Shown: piece after piece, positions 46,281 through 55,484 of the stretch | How the letters are laid out: each line of letters opens with the position of its first letter | Position numbering within the stretch: position 1 is the stretch's first letter | Source of the DNA: Chitinophaga barathri | Lineage (GTDB): Bacteria; Bacteroidota; Bacteroidia; Chitinophagales; Chitinophagaceae | Length of the DNA: 64,000 bases | Assembly: GCF_003807585.1 (NCBI RefSeq) | Contig: NZ_RMBX01000002.1 | Coordinates: 124,001 to 188,000 of the forward strand | Reading direction: 5' to 3' | The notes under the pieces: generated by a model | The model's input: the letters and a program-made list of their open reading frames with translations, nothing else | Told to the model about the DNA's origin: nothing | The model's database searches: none | Program-made: the position numbers and the translations under genes

Positions 46281-46637
46281 TTACTGACGGTACTTACTGA
46301 GCGAGGGAAGATTACAAATGACAAATATCGCAAGGAGCAGAAAAGAATACGGCTGAAAGCTGATTTCCAGGCGGCCTATGCCAATAAAAAGGGAGTAGAT
46401 CGCAGGCGTAAACCCCAGCACATTAAAACAGCCCAGCAGGATGATCCCCAGCGTGATCACTTTGCCTGCCCGGGGTTTGAACTTCGCGGCATAACAAATG
46501 ATATTGGCCAGGGTCAGGATAATAGCCGCATAGTGTTTTGCCTGGAGGTTTATGGTTGTTGTTAGCGCCATGTAACCAGTATACAGGAGCGTGCCGGCAA
46601 TTACGGCCAAAGGTATATAAGGGATAATTTTCTTCAT
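46281..46637 (-). CDS. Hypothetical four-helix membrane protein
   Basis: 118 residues from the ATG at 46637 (an upstream Met adds 14). Four hydrophobic segments at about 5-27, 34-50, 57-76 and 88-107, with short basic loops. No domain is recognised. It is divergent from the HD-domain gene and converges on aconitase. Confidence 0.65.
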   Translation of the reverse strand: MKKIIPYIPLAVIAGTLLYTGYMALTTTINLQAKHYAAIILTLANIICYAAKFKPRAGKVITLGIILLGCFNVLGFTPAIYSLFIGIGRLEISFQPYSFLLLAIFVICNLPSLSKYRQ

Positions 46638-46746
46638 GATTCTGTTAAAATAATACCGAAAGATAACAATTCCCACCATACATTCCCCTCTGGCCCACTA
46701 TTTGCAAAATCAACTGTATTACCCATCATCCCATTGTATACCGACC

Positions 46747-47379
46747 ATGCACACAGAAGAGATCAAAAAATACTGGACGCTCCTCTCCCATCGCACCACG
46801 GCACATTCCACCGCCCCCGGCGCCGCCATTGAAAGGATCATCCGGCAATACAACGCCAACGGAAGGCATTACCACAACGTGGAGCACCTCAGCGACCTGA
46901 TCTGTTTCCAACAGCAATACGCACCCCTGATCATGGACAATGACAGCATGATCTACGCCATCTATTTCCATGACATCATTTACCGCGTAACCCGTAAAGA
47001 CAACGAGCTGAAAAGCGCCGAGGAAGCAGCCGCCTATCTCACTAAGATCGACTACCCGGAAGACAAGACCCAGAAAGTCTATCGTTTTATACTGGCCACC
47101 GCCGGCCACCAGAACCCCATGGCGGACCCGGACCTGGATTTCCTGCTGGACTTCGACCTTCATATCCTGGGCGCACTACCCGAGCGGTATGATGCCTATA
47201 CGAAGCAGATACGCCGGGAATACAGCATCTATCCCGGTTTTATGTACCGTAAAGGCCGGAAAAAAGTACTACAGCATTTCCTGGCACAGCCGGGCATTTA
47301 CCGCACGGCCGCCTTCCGCGAAAAGTATGAATTAAAAGCAAGGGAGAACCTTGAAAGAGAACTGGAATCGCTTGGATGA
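46747..47379 (+). CDS. HD-superfamily predicted metal-dependent phosphohydrolase
   Basis: 210 residues from Met at 46747; an in-frame start at 46702 would add 15 residues. 'RHYHNVEHLSDL' supplies the first histidine, 'YFHDIIY' the HD pair, and 'LDFDLHILG' the later aspartate, the pattern of a stand-alone HD hydrolase family. The substrate is unknown. The stop lies one base from the end of the convergent DUF4421 gene. Confidence 0.85.
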   Translation: MHTEEIKKYWTLLSHRTTAHSTAPGAAIERIIRQYNANGRHYHNVEHLSDLICFQQQYAPLIMDNDSMIYAIYFHDIIYRVTRKDNELKSAEEAAAYLTKIDYPEDKTQKVYRFILATAGHQNPMADPDLDFLLDFDLHILGALPERYDAYTKQIRREYSIYPGFMYRKGRKKVLQHFLAQPGIYRTAAFREKYELKARENLERELESLG

Positions 47380-47380
47380 A

Positions 47381-48436
47381 CTAGTCAAAGATCGCCGGGA
47401 GAATGGTTTTCTTCAGCTTAAACCGTTTTACCAGGCTAAAACGGATATTGCCCGTCCCGAAGGTCTGGATGTGTTTTGTACCGGGCGCAGAGCCGCGTGT
47501 GCCCATGTCCGTATAATGCAGCCCGAAATAATAATAACTGGAATTATAACCCGCGGCAAACCGGATGGTATTGTTCAGCTGAAGCCCATACCCGCTTTCA
47601 TGGGGCGTTCCGTCGTTGAACCGGTTGACTGTACGGTTTGCGCCGATGCTGCCGATGACAGAGGCGGTTACAAAAAAGTATTTGGCGATCACCAGTGTGT
47701 AGGCATACCCGGCATTGACGGCGAGGCTGAGCTGTGAAGTACGGTTGAAAGTAGAGCCGCCAAAGAAGCCGTCTGTTCGTGCTTCAGCAGGCACCAGTGC
47801 TGAATCTCCGCGCATTTCCCATACAAATATCTCACCGCCCGCCAGGAAAGAACCCGCGCTTTTTTTCTGGTATTCGTTCTGCATAAAGGCGGCGCGATAG
47901 GAAAATTTCCTGTCGTTGAAGACGTACTGCACGTTCAGGCCAAGGTCGCGGTTGATGATGTCCGGGCGGAAGGATACCGCTTTCTGGGCGATGCCATTGC
48001 TGATCCTCCTGGCGGTTTCCGCCTGGTAAAACCCTTCGTAATACTGGCCGTAAAAGTCCACGACCAGCTTGCGCAGGTAAAGATGCGCCTGGAGATCGAG
48101 GAATTTTGTCTTGCCGTATTTATCATCGTCGTCGTTGATGAAGGGAAGATTAAAAGCGAAGTTCACGCCGAGCCATTTGTAATTGGCCCCGAAACCTACG
48201 TTGTTATTGGCATTGGGCCTGTACTGCACTTCTTCGTCGATGTTTTTGTCCCGCATGTCCCAATACGTGTATTTACGGGAGCCCAGCAGCCTGACGGTGA
48301 GGTCATTCGTATGGTCCTCCACGTAATTGCTGTCGTTTTCCGTGAAAAGCCATTTGAGAACGGGGCCTTCCTGGGCTTTTACAGCGCCTGCGCAGAGCGA
48401 CAACATCAGTATGGATGCTATTACGGGTACTTTCAT
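47381..48436 (-). CDS. DUF4421 family outer-membrane protein
   Basis: 351 residues. The signal peptide ends at VKAQ (about 22). 'NYVEDHTNDLTVRLLGSRKY' and 'YRPNANNNVGFGANYKWLGVNFAF' are the DUF4421 hallmarks, followed by about a dozen amphipathic strands and an end 'IRFSLVKRFKLKKT'. Probably an outer-membrane barrel; no known function. It starts 31 bases after yfcE on the same strand. Confidence 0.85.
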   Translation of the reverse strand: MKVPVIASILMLSLCAGAVKAQEGPVLKWLFTENDSNYVEDHTNDLTVRLLGSRKYTYWDMRDKNIDEEVQYRPNANNNVGFGANYKWLGVNFAFNLPFINDDDDKYGKTKFLDLQAHLYLRKLVVDFYGQYYEGFYQAETARRISNGIAQKAVSFRPDIINRDLGLNVQYVFNDRKFSYRAAFMQNEYQKKSAGSFLAGGEIFVWEMRGDSALVPAEARTDGFFGGSTFNRTSQLSLAVNAGYAYTLVIAKYFFVTASVIGSIGANRTVNRFNDGTPHESGYGLQLNNTIRFAAGYNSSYYYFGLHYTDMGTRGSAPGTKHIQTFGTGNIRFSLVKRFKLKKTILPAIFD

Positions 48437-48467
48437 AAACAGTCTGTAGGTGTCGTAAATATAACAA

Positions 48468-48956
48468 TCAGTCGGGCAATTCGATCACTTCAAGGTTTTT
48501 GATCTCACCATTCAGCAGGTCGAAACGCACGAGCGTCTTCACTTTGTGCCAGCCCTGCTTTCCGCAGGCGCCGGGATTAATATGTAACAATTGTAGTGCC
48601 GGATCGGGGATAACTTTGAGAATATGGGAATGCCCTGCTATAAAGAGTTTCGGGCGCTTCTGCCGGATGTAGGGTTTTATTTCCGGGGTATATTTGGGAG
48701 GATATCCCCCGATGTGTGTCATCCACACCTTCACGCCTTCGCAGATGAACAGGGCGTGCTCGGGATACCTGGCCCTCAGTTCATGCCCGTCGATATTGCC
48801 GTACACGGCCCTGAAAGGCTTAAACGCCTCCAGCTGGTCTGCCAGTTCGATGCTGCCGAGATCCCCGGCATGCCATATCTGGTCTACATTCTCAAAATAA
48901 TGGAACACTTTCGGGTGCAGGTAACCGTGCGTGTCAGACATCAGGCCGATCTTCAT
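48468..48956 (-). CDS. YfcE/MJ0936-family metallophosphodiesterase
   Basis: 162 residues of small calcineurin-like phosphodiesterase: 'GLMSDTHGYL', 'WHAGDLGS', 'VYGNIDGHELR', 'MTHIGGYP' and 'FIAGHSHI' make the two-metal site in order. Members hydrolyse cyclic nucleotides or artificial phosphodiesters; the natural substrate is unclear. It lies 17 bases after hutG and may be the last gene of the hut transcript without taking part in it. Confidence 0.9.
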   Translation of the reverse strand: MKIGLMSDTHGYLHPKVFHYFENVDQIWHAGDLGSIELADQLEAFKPFRAVYGNIDGHELRARYPEHALFICEGVKVWMTHIGGYPPKYTPEIKPYIRQKRPKLFIAGHSHILKVIPDPALQLLHINPGACGKQGWHKVKTLVRFDLLNGEIKNLEVIELPD

Positions 48957-48973
48957 CCTGCGAATGTAGAAAA

Positions 48974-49966
48974 CTATCTTGTAAAATAGTTCATCACCGT
49001 TTCGAACACCAGCGAGGCCGCCAGCCTGGCTGTACGCTGGTCCTGGTCCAGTGAGGGGTTCAGCTCCGCGATGTCCGTCCCGGCCAGTTTACCGCTGCGC
49101 AACACCGTCCTGAAGCAGTCCAGGAAAAGGGCATCGGGCACGAGGCCGTTATAGGCCGTGGCGCTCACACCGGGCGCGTATGGCGCGGCAAACACATCGA
49201 GGCAGGTAGTAAGGTAAATATGGTCCGTACGCTGGATAAACGCCTGGATCGCGCTGATCAGCCGCTCATGGTATTTCTGTTGGAACAGGGATGCGGGGAG
49301 ATGATCCGCGCCAAACGCCTCCGCGGTTTCAAACAACTTCGGCGTATTACTGTTCTGCTGAATGCCCAGCGCCAGGTAATGGAAAGGTATTTTCTCCGCC
49401 TGCCGCTCCTGTGCTATCTGCCAGAAACCTGTGCCGGAACTGGGGCCGTTCTCATCAGGCTCCCGTATATCAAAATGCGCGTCAAAATTGATGATACCGG
49501 TCTGCGCCTTATCGCCAAAAAAACGACGGATGCCTTTTTCATGACCGTATGTTATTTCATGACCACCCCCGAAAAGCACGGGCAGGTAACCCGATCCCAG
49601 TATATGGCTCACCGTGGCGGCCAGCGCATCCTGCGCCATTTCAAGCTGGCGGCCGTCGCAGGCGATAGTACCCGCATCCGCGAGTATATGCCCGCTGAAA
49701 TGAACCGGGAAGCCGGAACAGGCTTTCCGCAATGCTGCCGGACCTTCCACAGCGCCCGTCCTTCCTTTGTTCCTGCGTACGCCTTCATCGGAAGCAAAGC
49801 CGAGAAATGCAATGCCTTTCTGCCCCTGGGCCAATGCGGGCAATGGCTCCCGTTCGAGATTGACGGGCCTGATCACCTGGTGCCAGCGGAGCACCCCGGG
49901 CTCCTCCCCGTCCGTTCTCCCCTGCCAGTTACCCACGGCGGGAGGCTGATAACATACGAGTGTCAT
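48974..49966 (-). CDS. hutG: Formimidoylglutamase
   Basis: Arginase/agmatinase-fold enzyme that hydrolyses N-formimino-glutamate to glutamate and formamide, the last step of this histidine pathway. 330 residues. The manganese ligands appear in 'GGGHEITYG', 'NFDAHFDIR' and 'TTCLDVFAAPYAPG'. The hut context separates it from arginase and agmatinase. 21 bases after hutI. Confidence 0.93.
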   Translation of the reverse strand: MTLVCYQPPAVGNWQGRTDGEEPGVLRWHQVIRPVNLEREPLPALAQGQKGIAFLGFASDEGVRRNKGRTGAVEGPAALRKACSGFPVHFSGHILADAGTIACDGRQLEMAQDALAATVSHILGSGYLPVLFGGGHEITYGHEKGIRRFFGDKAQTGIINFDAHFDIREPDENGPSSGTGFWQIAQERQAEKIPFHYLALGIQQNSNTPKLFETAEAFGADHLPASLFQQKYHERLISAIQAFIQRTDHIYLTTCLDVFAAPYAPGVSATAYNGLVPDALFLDCFRTVLRSGKLAGTDIAELNPSLDQDQRTARLAASLVFETVMNYFTR

Positions 49967-49987
49967 AGATCTTGTTTTGTCATAATG

Positions 49988-51190
49988 TTACACCAGCTCA
50001 CCGTCCTTCCACACAAAAGACGGTTTCATACGTCCCTGGTAATAGAGAATGTCCCGGTAATCGCGGCAGGGATAAGCCTGGAGATCGGTACCGCCGCGGG
50101 TGATGCCGAGTGCTTTGTCCGCACGGAACGTAAGCCCGGCGAACACTTCGGCGGTGGATAGTTTTTCCGCCGCGCTCATGACGGCGGCCTGCATCAGCAG
50201 GTCACCCATCGGCGCGGAGCCCGGGTTCCAGTCGCTGGCAATAGCCATACAGGCGCCCGCGTCCAGCAGTTTGCGCGCGGGTGCATAATGCATGCCCAGG
50301 CCCAGGGAAGCGCCGGGCAATACCACCGCTACCGTGTCCGAAGCAGCCAGCCTGCGGATATCTTCTTCTTTTGATGCTTCAAGATGGTCCGCGGACAATG
50401 CGCCCGCTTCCACCGCCACACCCGATCCGCCGCTGCTGAACTGATCCGCGTGCACTGTTATACGAAATCCTTTTGCCGCGGCCGCTTTAAGGAACGGCCT
50501 GGAAGCGGCAACAGAAAAAGCAGTCTCTTCGATGAATATATCCACCCTTTCGCATAAATGTTCTTCCTGTATGGCGGGCAATAATTCGTTTAATATCCAT
50601 TGCAGGTAAGCCTTTTCGTCGCCGTCAAAATCACGGGGACGGATATGCGCGGCCAGGCAGGTAGGCACCAGCGATGCTTTTGTATACAGATCCGCCTGCC
50701 GGATGGCGCGCAGCATGGTCAGCTCCGATTCGAGGGTCAGGCCATAACCGCTTTTTACTTCAATAGTAGTGATCCCGTCTTTCAGATGCCTGTCCGCCCG
50801 CGCCACGGTGTTCTCCGTCAGTTCGGTGATGAGCGCTTCGCGGGTTTTGGTAACGGAATCCCAGATACCGCCGCCCGCGCGGGCAATGTCCAGGTAAGAC
50901 TTTCCGGCGATGCGCATGGCGTAGTCGCGGCTCCTGGTGCCGGCAAAACAGATATGCGTATGGCAATCCGTAAAACCCGGCAGCAATACCAGCGGTTCAT
51001 CCATATACTCAACATCTGCCATGGGATGCTGTTTACGGAGATCGTTAAAATTCCCGCAGGCCAACATCTTACCCTCCTCTATCAGTACACCCGCTTCCGG
51101 GATCACTTCCAGCATTTCGTCCTGCAAAGCGCCTTTGAGCGGCAGGCCTGTGAGCGGTAACGCCTGGATAAATGGGCCAATGAGTTTCAT
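49988..51190 (-). CDS. hutI: Imidazolonepropionase
   Basis: Opens the imidazolone ring to give N-formimino-glutamate. 400 residues of the amidohydrolase TIM barrel: 'HTHICFAGTRSRDYAMR' (about 76-92) with metal histidines, 'EVKSGYGLTLE', 'TCLAAHIRP', 'ITVHADQFSSGG' and 'ASDWNPGSAP' with the last aspartate. It follows hutU by 24 bases. Confidence 0.96.
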   Translation of the reverse strand: MKLIGPFIQALPLTGLPLKGALQDEMLEVIPEAGVLIEEGKMLACGNFNDLRKQHPMADVEYMDEPLVLLPGFTDCHTHICFAGTRSRDYAMRIAGKSYLDIARAGGGIWDSVTKTREALITELTENTVARADRHLKDGITTIEVKSGYGLTLESELTMLRAIRQADLYTKASLVPTCLAAHIRPRDFDGDEKAYLQWILNELLPAIQEEHLCERVDIFIEETAFSVAASRPFLKAAAAKGFRITVHADQFSSGGSGVAVEAGALSADHLEASKEEDIRRLAASDTVAVVLPGASLGLGMHYAPARKLLDAGACMAIASDWNPGSAPMGDLLMQAAVMSAAEKLSTAEVFAGLTFRADKALGITRGGTDLQAYPCRDYRDILYYQGRMKPSFVWKDGELV

Positions 51191-51214
51191 ATGCAGCGTT
51201 GTTTCGTTTTGAAT

Positions 51215-52888
51215 TTACAATCCCAGCCCGAACTGGTCCCGCACTTCCATCGCTTTTTCATAACCGGCATCCGCATGACGGAAGATGCCCATCGCGGGAT
51301 CGTTGTACAGCACCCGTTTCAGGCAGGCCTCCGCGCGGTCCGTACCGTCCGCCAGCACCACCATGCCCGCGTGTTGGGAATATCCCATGCCTACGCCGCC
51401 GCCGTGATGGAAAGACACCCAGGTGGCGCCGCCCGCCGTATTGCTCATGAGGTTCAGCAGGGTCCAGTCGGAAACCGCGTCCGATCCGTCTTTCATCGCT
51501 TCCGTTTCGCGGTTGGGCGAGGCTACGGAGCCGCAGTCCAGGTGATCGCGGCCGATCACGATGGGGGCTTTTACTTTGCCACTGCGCACCAGCTCGTTGA
51601 AGATCAGGCCCGCTTTTTCCCTTTCGCCCATACCCAGCCAGCAGATACGCGCGGGCAATCCCTGGAAGGCCACACGCTCCTGCGCTTTCAGCAGCCAGTT
51701 GTGCAGCGGCTGGTTGTCCGGGAATGCTTCCATCAGCGCACGGTCTGTTGTATAAATATCTTCAGGATCGCCGGAAAGGGCCACCCATCTGAAAGGACCT
51801 TTGCCTTCGCAGAACAGCGGGCGGATATATGCAGGCGTAAAGCCGGGGAAGTCAAATGCATTTTTTTCACCGCCTTCCCGCGCGAATTCGCGGAGATTGT
51901 TGCCATAGTCGAAAGTGACAGAGCCGCGCTTTTGCAGCTCCAGCATATATCCTACGTGGCGGGCCATGCTTTTGAGGGATAGTTCCTTGTAACCGGCAGG
52001 ATCGTTTTTACGGAGTGCCGCCGCGGCTTCAAGACTGAAATTGTCGGGCACATAACCGTTGATCGGGTCATGCGCGGAGGTTTGATCGGTAAGAATATCG
52101 GGGATGATATTGTCGCGGAGCAGTTTCTCCAGCATATCGCCCGCATCGCTCACCAGGCCTACCGAAAGCGCTTCGCCATGGGCCTGCGCTTCTTTGATCC
52201 ATTGAATGGCTTCTTCGTAAGAATGCGTCATGCGATCCAGGTACTTTGTATCGATGCGTTTCTGTAAACGTGAAGGGTCCACATCCGCGCCGAGGAACGT
52301 AGCGCCGGCCATGGTAGCCGCCAGCGGCTGTGCGCCGCCCATGCCGCCTATACCCGCTGTAACGAGCAGTTTACCTTTCAGGTCACCGCCGAAGTGCTGG
52401 CGGCCGCATTCCACAAAGGTTTCGTAAGTGCCTTGCAGAATGCCCTGGGTGCCGATATAGATCCAGCTGCCTGCGGTCATCTGGCCATACATCATCAGCC
52501 CTTTTGCGCGAAGCTCGTTGAAGTGTTCCCAGGTGGCCCATTTGGGCACCAGGTTGCTGTTCGCCAGCAGCACGCGCGGCGCCTGCGGATGCGTGCGCAC
52601 GATGCCCACCGGTTTACCGGATTGTACCAGCAGCGAATGTTCTTCATCCAACGTAAGCAGGCTTTGTATGATCTGCTGCAATGCTTCGCGGTTGCGCGCC
52701 GCCTGGCCGATGCCGCCGTATACCACCAGCTCGTCCGGGTTTTCGGCTACTTCGTGGTCAAGGTTATTGAGTAGCATACGCAAAGGCGCTTCCGTCTGCC
52801 AGCTACGTGCGTGCAGCGTTGTGCCACGCGGGGCTTTATAATGCGGGTGTGCCGCGTAGGTATTAAGAAAGTCTGAATTGTTCTTCAT
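51215..52888 (-). CDS. hutU: Urocanate hydratase
   Basis: Adds water to urocanate using tightly bound NAD, giving imidazolone propionate. 557 residues, the family length. '[11 protein letters not shown]', '[26 protein letters not shown]', the NAD loop '[20 protein letters not shown]', 'DQTSAHDP' and 'CWLGMGER' are conserved. The start overlaps the end of hutH by 26 bases. Confidence 0.97.
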   Translation of the reverse strand: MKNNSDFLNTYAAHPHYKAPRGTTLHARSWQTEAPLRMLLNNLDHEVAENPDELVVYGGIGQAARNREALQQIIQSLLTLDEEHSLLVQSGKPVGIVRTHPQAPRVLLANSNLVPKWATWEHFNELRAKGLMMYGQMTAGSWIYIGTQGILQGTYETFVECGRQHFGGDLKGKLLVTAGIGGMGGAQPLAATMAGATFLGADVDPSRLQKRIDTKYLDRMTHSYEEAIQWIKEAQAHGEALSVGLVSDAGDMLEKLLRDNIIPDILTDQTSAHDPINGYVPDNFSLEAAAALRKNDPAGYKELSLKSMARHVGYMLELQKRGSVTFDYGNNLREFAREGGEKNAFDFPGFTPAYIRPLFCEGKGPFRWVALSGDPEDIYTTDRALMEAFPDNQPLHNWLLKAQERVAFQGLPARICWLGMGEREKAGLIFNELVRSGKVKAPIVIGRDHLDCGSVASPNRETEAMKDGSDAVSDWTLLNLMSNTAGGATWVSFHHGGGVGMGYSQHAGMVVLADGTDRAEACLKRVLYNDPAMGIFRHADAGYEKAMEVRDQFGLGL

Positions 52889-54431
52889 ACGAACCGTTTA
52901 AATTGATCTGGTGAGCCGCGGCGGCTTCATTCGCCGCGCGTACAAATGATTGATCCGCGATGATCTTATGCAGGGCGTTGATGTCGTTCGCAAAGATGCG
53001 GTCCTTCTTTGCAAAGCTGACCCTGCCGCGCACAAACTGATGGCAGGCTTCGAGCACCGGCGCGGATTGCAGCGGCCTCCTGAAGTCAATCGCCTGTGTG
53101 GCGTACAATAATTCAATAGCAAGGATGTATTCAAGATTGCCGATCACCTGGAGCAGCTTGCGCCCGCTGATGGAGCCCATGGACACATGGTCTTCCTGCC
53201 CCAGCGAAGTAGGCACACTGTCAGCGCTTGCGGGGAAACAAAGCGTTTTGTTCTCCGTTACCAGCGCGGCCGTGGTGTATTGCGGTATCATAAAACCGGA
53301 ATTGAGGCCGGCATCTTCGATCAGCAGTTTGGGTAAGCCGAAGCGCCCTTCGATCATCATATAACAGCGCCGGTCCGAAATATTCCCCAGCTCGGCAGCC
53401 GCCACTGTAGCGTAATCCAGCGGAAGCGCCAGGGGCTGGCCGTGGAAGTTGCCGCCGCTGATGGTGTCTTCTTCGGAAAAGATAATGGGATTGTCGGTCA
53501 CCGCATTCAGCTCGATGGAAGTAAGTTCCGCCAGGTGTTTCCAGGCGGTGCGGGAGGCGCCATGCACCTGTGGAATGCAGCGTAAAGAATAAGGATCCTG
53601 TACGCGGCCGCAGTCCGCATGCGAAGCCATGATCTCGGAGCCTTTCAGCAAGGTGTCCAGCCGCTGGGCCACCAGCTGGTTGCCCGCGTAAGGCCTGATG
53701 GCGTGCAGCCTGGGGTCAAACGGTTTGGCCGTGCCCATCAGCCCTTCCAGCGACAGCGCGCCGATGATGTCCGCCGCTTCCAGTGCATTGTACAGCCTGG
53801 CCACGGCAGTTACCGCAAAGGAAAGGATAAACTGTGTGCCGTTGATCAGCGCCAGCCCTTCCTTGGGGCCGAGTATCACCGGTACTTTGTTTTCCTGCTG
53901 AAGCACTTCGCCCATGGGCATTACGCGGCCTTTGTAATACACTTCCCCCAGGCCGATCAGCGGCAGGAAAAGATGGGACAAAGGAGCCAGGTCACCGGAA
54001 GCGCCTACGCTTCCTTTCTCAGGCACCAGCGGCGTAATACGCTCGTCGATATGCCAGATGATGCGCTCCACCGTGGCCGGGTTCACGCCGGAATACCCCT
54101 GCGCAAGCGCTTGTACTTTGGTGATGAGCATCAGTCTTGCCACGTCTTCGGGGATGGGTGCGCCTATGCCTACGCTGTGGCTTTGAAGGATGTTGTACTG
54201 CAGCGCCCGTGTGTCTTCTTCGGATATTTTGGTATCACACAGCGGCCCGAAGCCGGTGTTGATCCCGTATACCGTTCTGTGCTCCTGCACAATGGCCTGT
54301 ACATGCGCGTGGCTGGTGTTGATGCGTTGCATCACGGAGGGGGAGATGATCCCCCGGATGCGCCCCGCGGCAATGTCCAGGGCGGTGGCTACCGTCAGGC
54401 GGTCTTCGCCGTACTTAAATACCTGGCTCAT
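52863..54431 (-). CDS. hutH: Histidine ammonia-lyase
   Basis: Removes ammonia from histidine to form urocanate. 522 residues. The autocatalytic MIO triad Ala-Ser-Gly is in '[14 protein letters not shown]' (about 144-150). '[10 protein letters not shown]' supplies the catalytic tyrosine and '[15 protein letters not shown]' and 'SGGNFHGQ' complete the active site. It overlaps marR by four bases (ATGA) and hutU by 26. Confidence 0.97.
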   Translation of the reverse strand: MSQVFKYGEDRLTVATALDIAAGRIRGIISPSVMQRINTSHAHVQAIVQEHRTVYGINTGFGPLCDTKISEEDTRALQYNILQSHSVGIGAPIPEDVARLMLITKVQALAQGYSGVNPATVERIIWHIDERITPLVPEKGSVGASGDLAPLSHLFLPLIGLGEVYYKGRVMPMGEVLQQENKVPVILGPKEGLALINGTQFILSFAVTAVARLYNALEAADIIGALSLEGLMGTAKPFDPRLHAIRPYAGNQLVAQRLDTLLKGSEIMASHADCGRVQDPYSLRCIPQVHGASRTAWKHLAELTSIELNAVTDNPIIFSEEDTISGGNFHGQPLALPLDYATVAAAELGNISDRRCYMMIEGRFGLPKLLIEDAGLNSGFMIPQYTTAALVTENKTLCFPASADSVPTSLGQEDHVSMGSISGRKLLQVIGNLEYILAIELLYATQAIDFRRPLQSAPVLEACHQFVRGRVSFAKKDRIFANDINALHKIIADQSFVRAANEAAAAHQINLNGSYEEQFRLS

Positions 54432-54934
54432 GAATGGATTGTTTTGGTGTGGATGGGCATGGCGCGCATGATGCGCCCGGCCAGCGGATCGCTTTCCACC
54501 GCCCGTTCCAGCGCGCCTATCGCTTCCAGTATTTTACTGCTTTGTTTATTTTCCGTAACCAGCTCTTCCATGGCCGCTTCGATGCCTTTCCATACAGGCA
54601 GCACTTCCCCGAGTAGCTCGGTCCCTTTTTTGGTGAGCACCACCCATTGGCGGCGGCCATCTTCCTCGCAGCGGCTGGTTTTTACCAGCCCCTTCTTTTT
54701 CAGATTGGTGATCAGCTGGCTCACCGCGGAATGGGACACTTCCAGCTCGGTGGCTATGTCCATCAGCGTAAGCTGGTTTTTGTCCGACAATAAATAGAAC
54801 AGGGGGAACCAGCTGGCATCAAAGGCGATGCCCGCCTGTGCGTACACTTTGTTCACCTCGGCGAGGAAGTATTCGCTCAGCCGCCGGAGGCGGCTGCCGA
54901 ATATCAGGTAACCCAGTTTTGGATAGAAGCTCAT
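54428..54934 (-). CDS. MarR-family regulator, probable hut operon repressor
   Basis: 168 residues. The winged helix is in 'LTLMDIATELEVSHSAVSQLITNLKKKGLVKTSRCEEDGRRQWVVLTKKG', with long helices on both sides for dimerisation. It is the first gene of the hut operon and overlaps hutH by four bases. A perfect palindrome begins two bases before its start codon. I infer autoregulation and control of hut genes, perhaps with urocanate as ligand; that ligand is a guess from other hut systems. Confidence 0.88.
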   Translation of the reverse strand: MSFYPKLGYLIFGSRLRRLSEYFLAEVNKVYAQAGIAFDASWFPLFYLLSDKNQLTLMDIATELEVSHSAVSQLITNLKKKGLVKTSRCEEDGRRQWVVLTKKGTELLGEVLPVWKGIEAAMEELVTENKQSSKILEAIGALERAVESDPLAGRIMRAMPIHTKTIHS

Positions 54935-54936
54935 GT

Positions 54937-54960
54937 AATTATATAAGTGCTTATATAATT
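54937..54960 (-). promoter_or_regulatory. Palindromic operator of the marR-hut operon
   Basis: Perfect inverted repeat AATTATATAAG-TG-CTTATATAATT, 24 bp, ending two bases from the marR ATG. It would cover the expected transcription start. Confidence 0.8.
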
Positions 54961-54962
54961 TA

Positions 54963-54970
54963 CAATATTA
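54963..54970 (-). promoter_or_regulatory. Probable marR-hut -7 box
   Basis: TAATATTG on the minus strand, one mismatch from TAnnTTTG, directly upstream of the palindrome. Confidence 0.4.
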
Positions 54971-54972
54971 AG

Positions 54973-54998
54973 AAATCCGGCACATACTGCCCGGATTT
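54973..54998 (-). terminator. Weak terminator after the SET-domain gene
   Basis: Stem AAATCCGG/CCGGATTT (54973-54980 with 54991-54998). On the minus strand the following sequence is only partly T-rich. Confidence 0.5.
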
Positions 54999-55006
54999 TT
55001 CAGGGT

Positions 55007-55396
55007 TTATTTTTTCTTAACATCGAACCAAACGTCTGATTTGTCTTCCACGTCCCCATTGTAGTTGATGGAGAGCTCTTCGCCCTTTTTGATATCACGG
55101 CGGGTTTTGATGGCCATGGTTTCGGCGTCAAAATCCATTTCGTATTCGCAATTGGGCTCGTACGCGTGGTTGTAGATGGAGCAGAAGCCAAGTGCAATAC
55201 AGGAGCGGGTTTCCCTTACACCCCAGAGGAAGATGTAGTTATGGAGCTTTGTTTTGTCCACGACCCCGGTGTCTAAATTGGACAGCACGAGCACGGGGGA
55301 AACTTCGATAGTAGTGCCAGCAGGGATGGGTTCTTTGGTGAAAACACCACGACCTTTTTCTTTGGTCTTCTGAATGTACAAGTACGGCTTGATCAT
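55007..55396 (-). CDS. Small SET-domain protein-lysine methyltransferase
   Basis: 129 residues from the ATG at 55396 ('MIKPYLYIQ'); the longer frame adds 32 unlike residues that run into the bestrophin promoter. It has the SET core: 'KGRGVFTKEPIPAGTTIE', 'YNHAYEPNCEYEMD' (the NHxxxPNC cofactor loop) and 'KKGEELSINYN' with the catalytic tyrosine. There is no pre- or post-SET region. The target protein is unknown. Confidence 0.88.
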   Translation of the reverse strand: MIKPYLYIQKTKEKGRGVFTKEPIPAGTTIEVSPVLVLSNLDTGVVDKTKLHNYIFLWGVRETRSCIALGFCSIYNHAYEPNCEYEMDFDAETMAIKTRRDIKKGEELSINYNGDVEDKSDVWFDVKKK

Positions 55397-55471
55397 AATC
55401 TCACGTAATAAATAACGAAGGCGTAAAGTAACACTAATACCTTCAGTTATCAAAATAACGGTGAATGATAT

Positions 55472-55479
55472 TATTTTTG
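55472..55479 (+). promoter_or_regulatory. -7 box of the bestrophin gene
   Basis: TATTTTTG ends five bases before the ATG at 55485, suggesting a leaderless or nearly leaderless message. Confidence 0.5.
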
Positions 55480-55484
55480 CAGGT

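Noticed and set aside
51191..51982. 263-codon plus-strand frame opposite hutU
   Set aside because: Shadow of hutU, which is full length with clear motifs.
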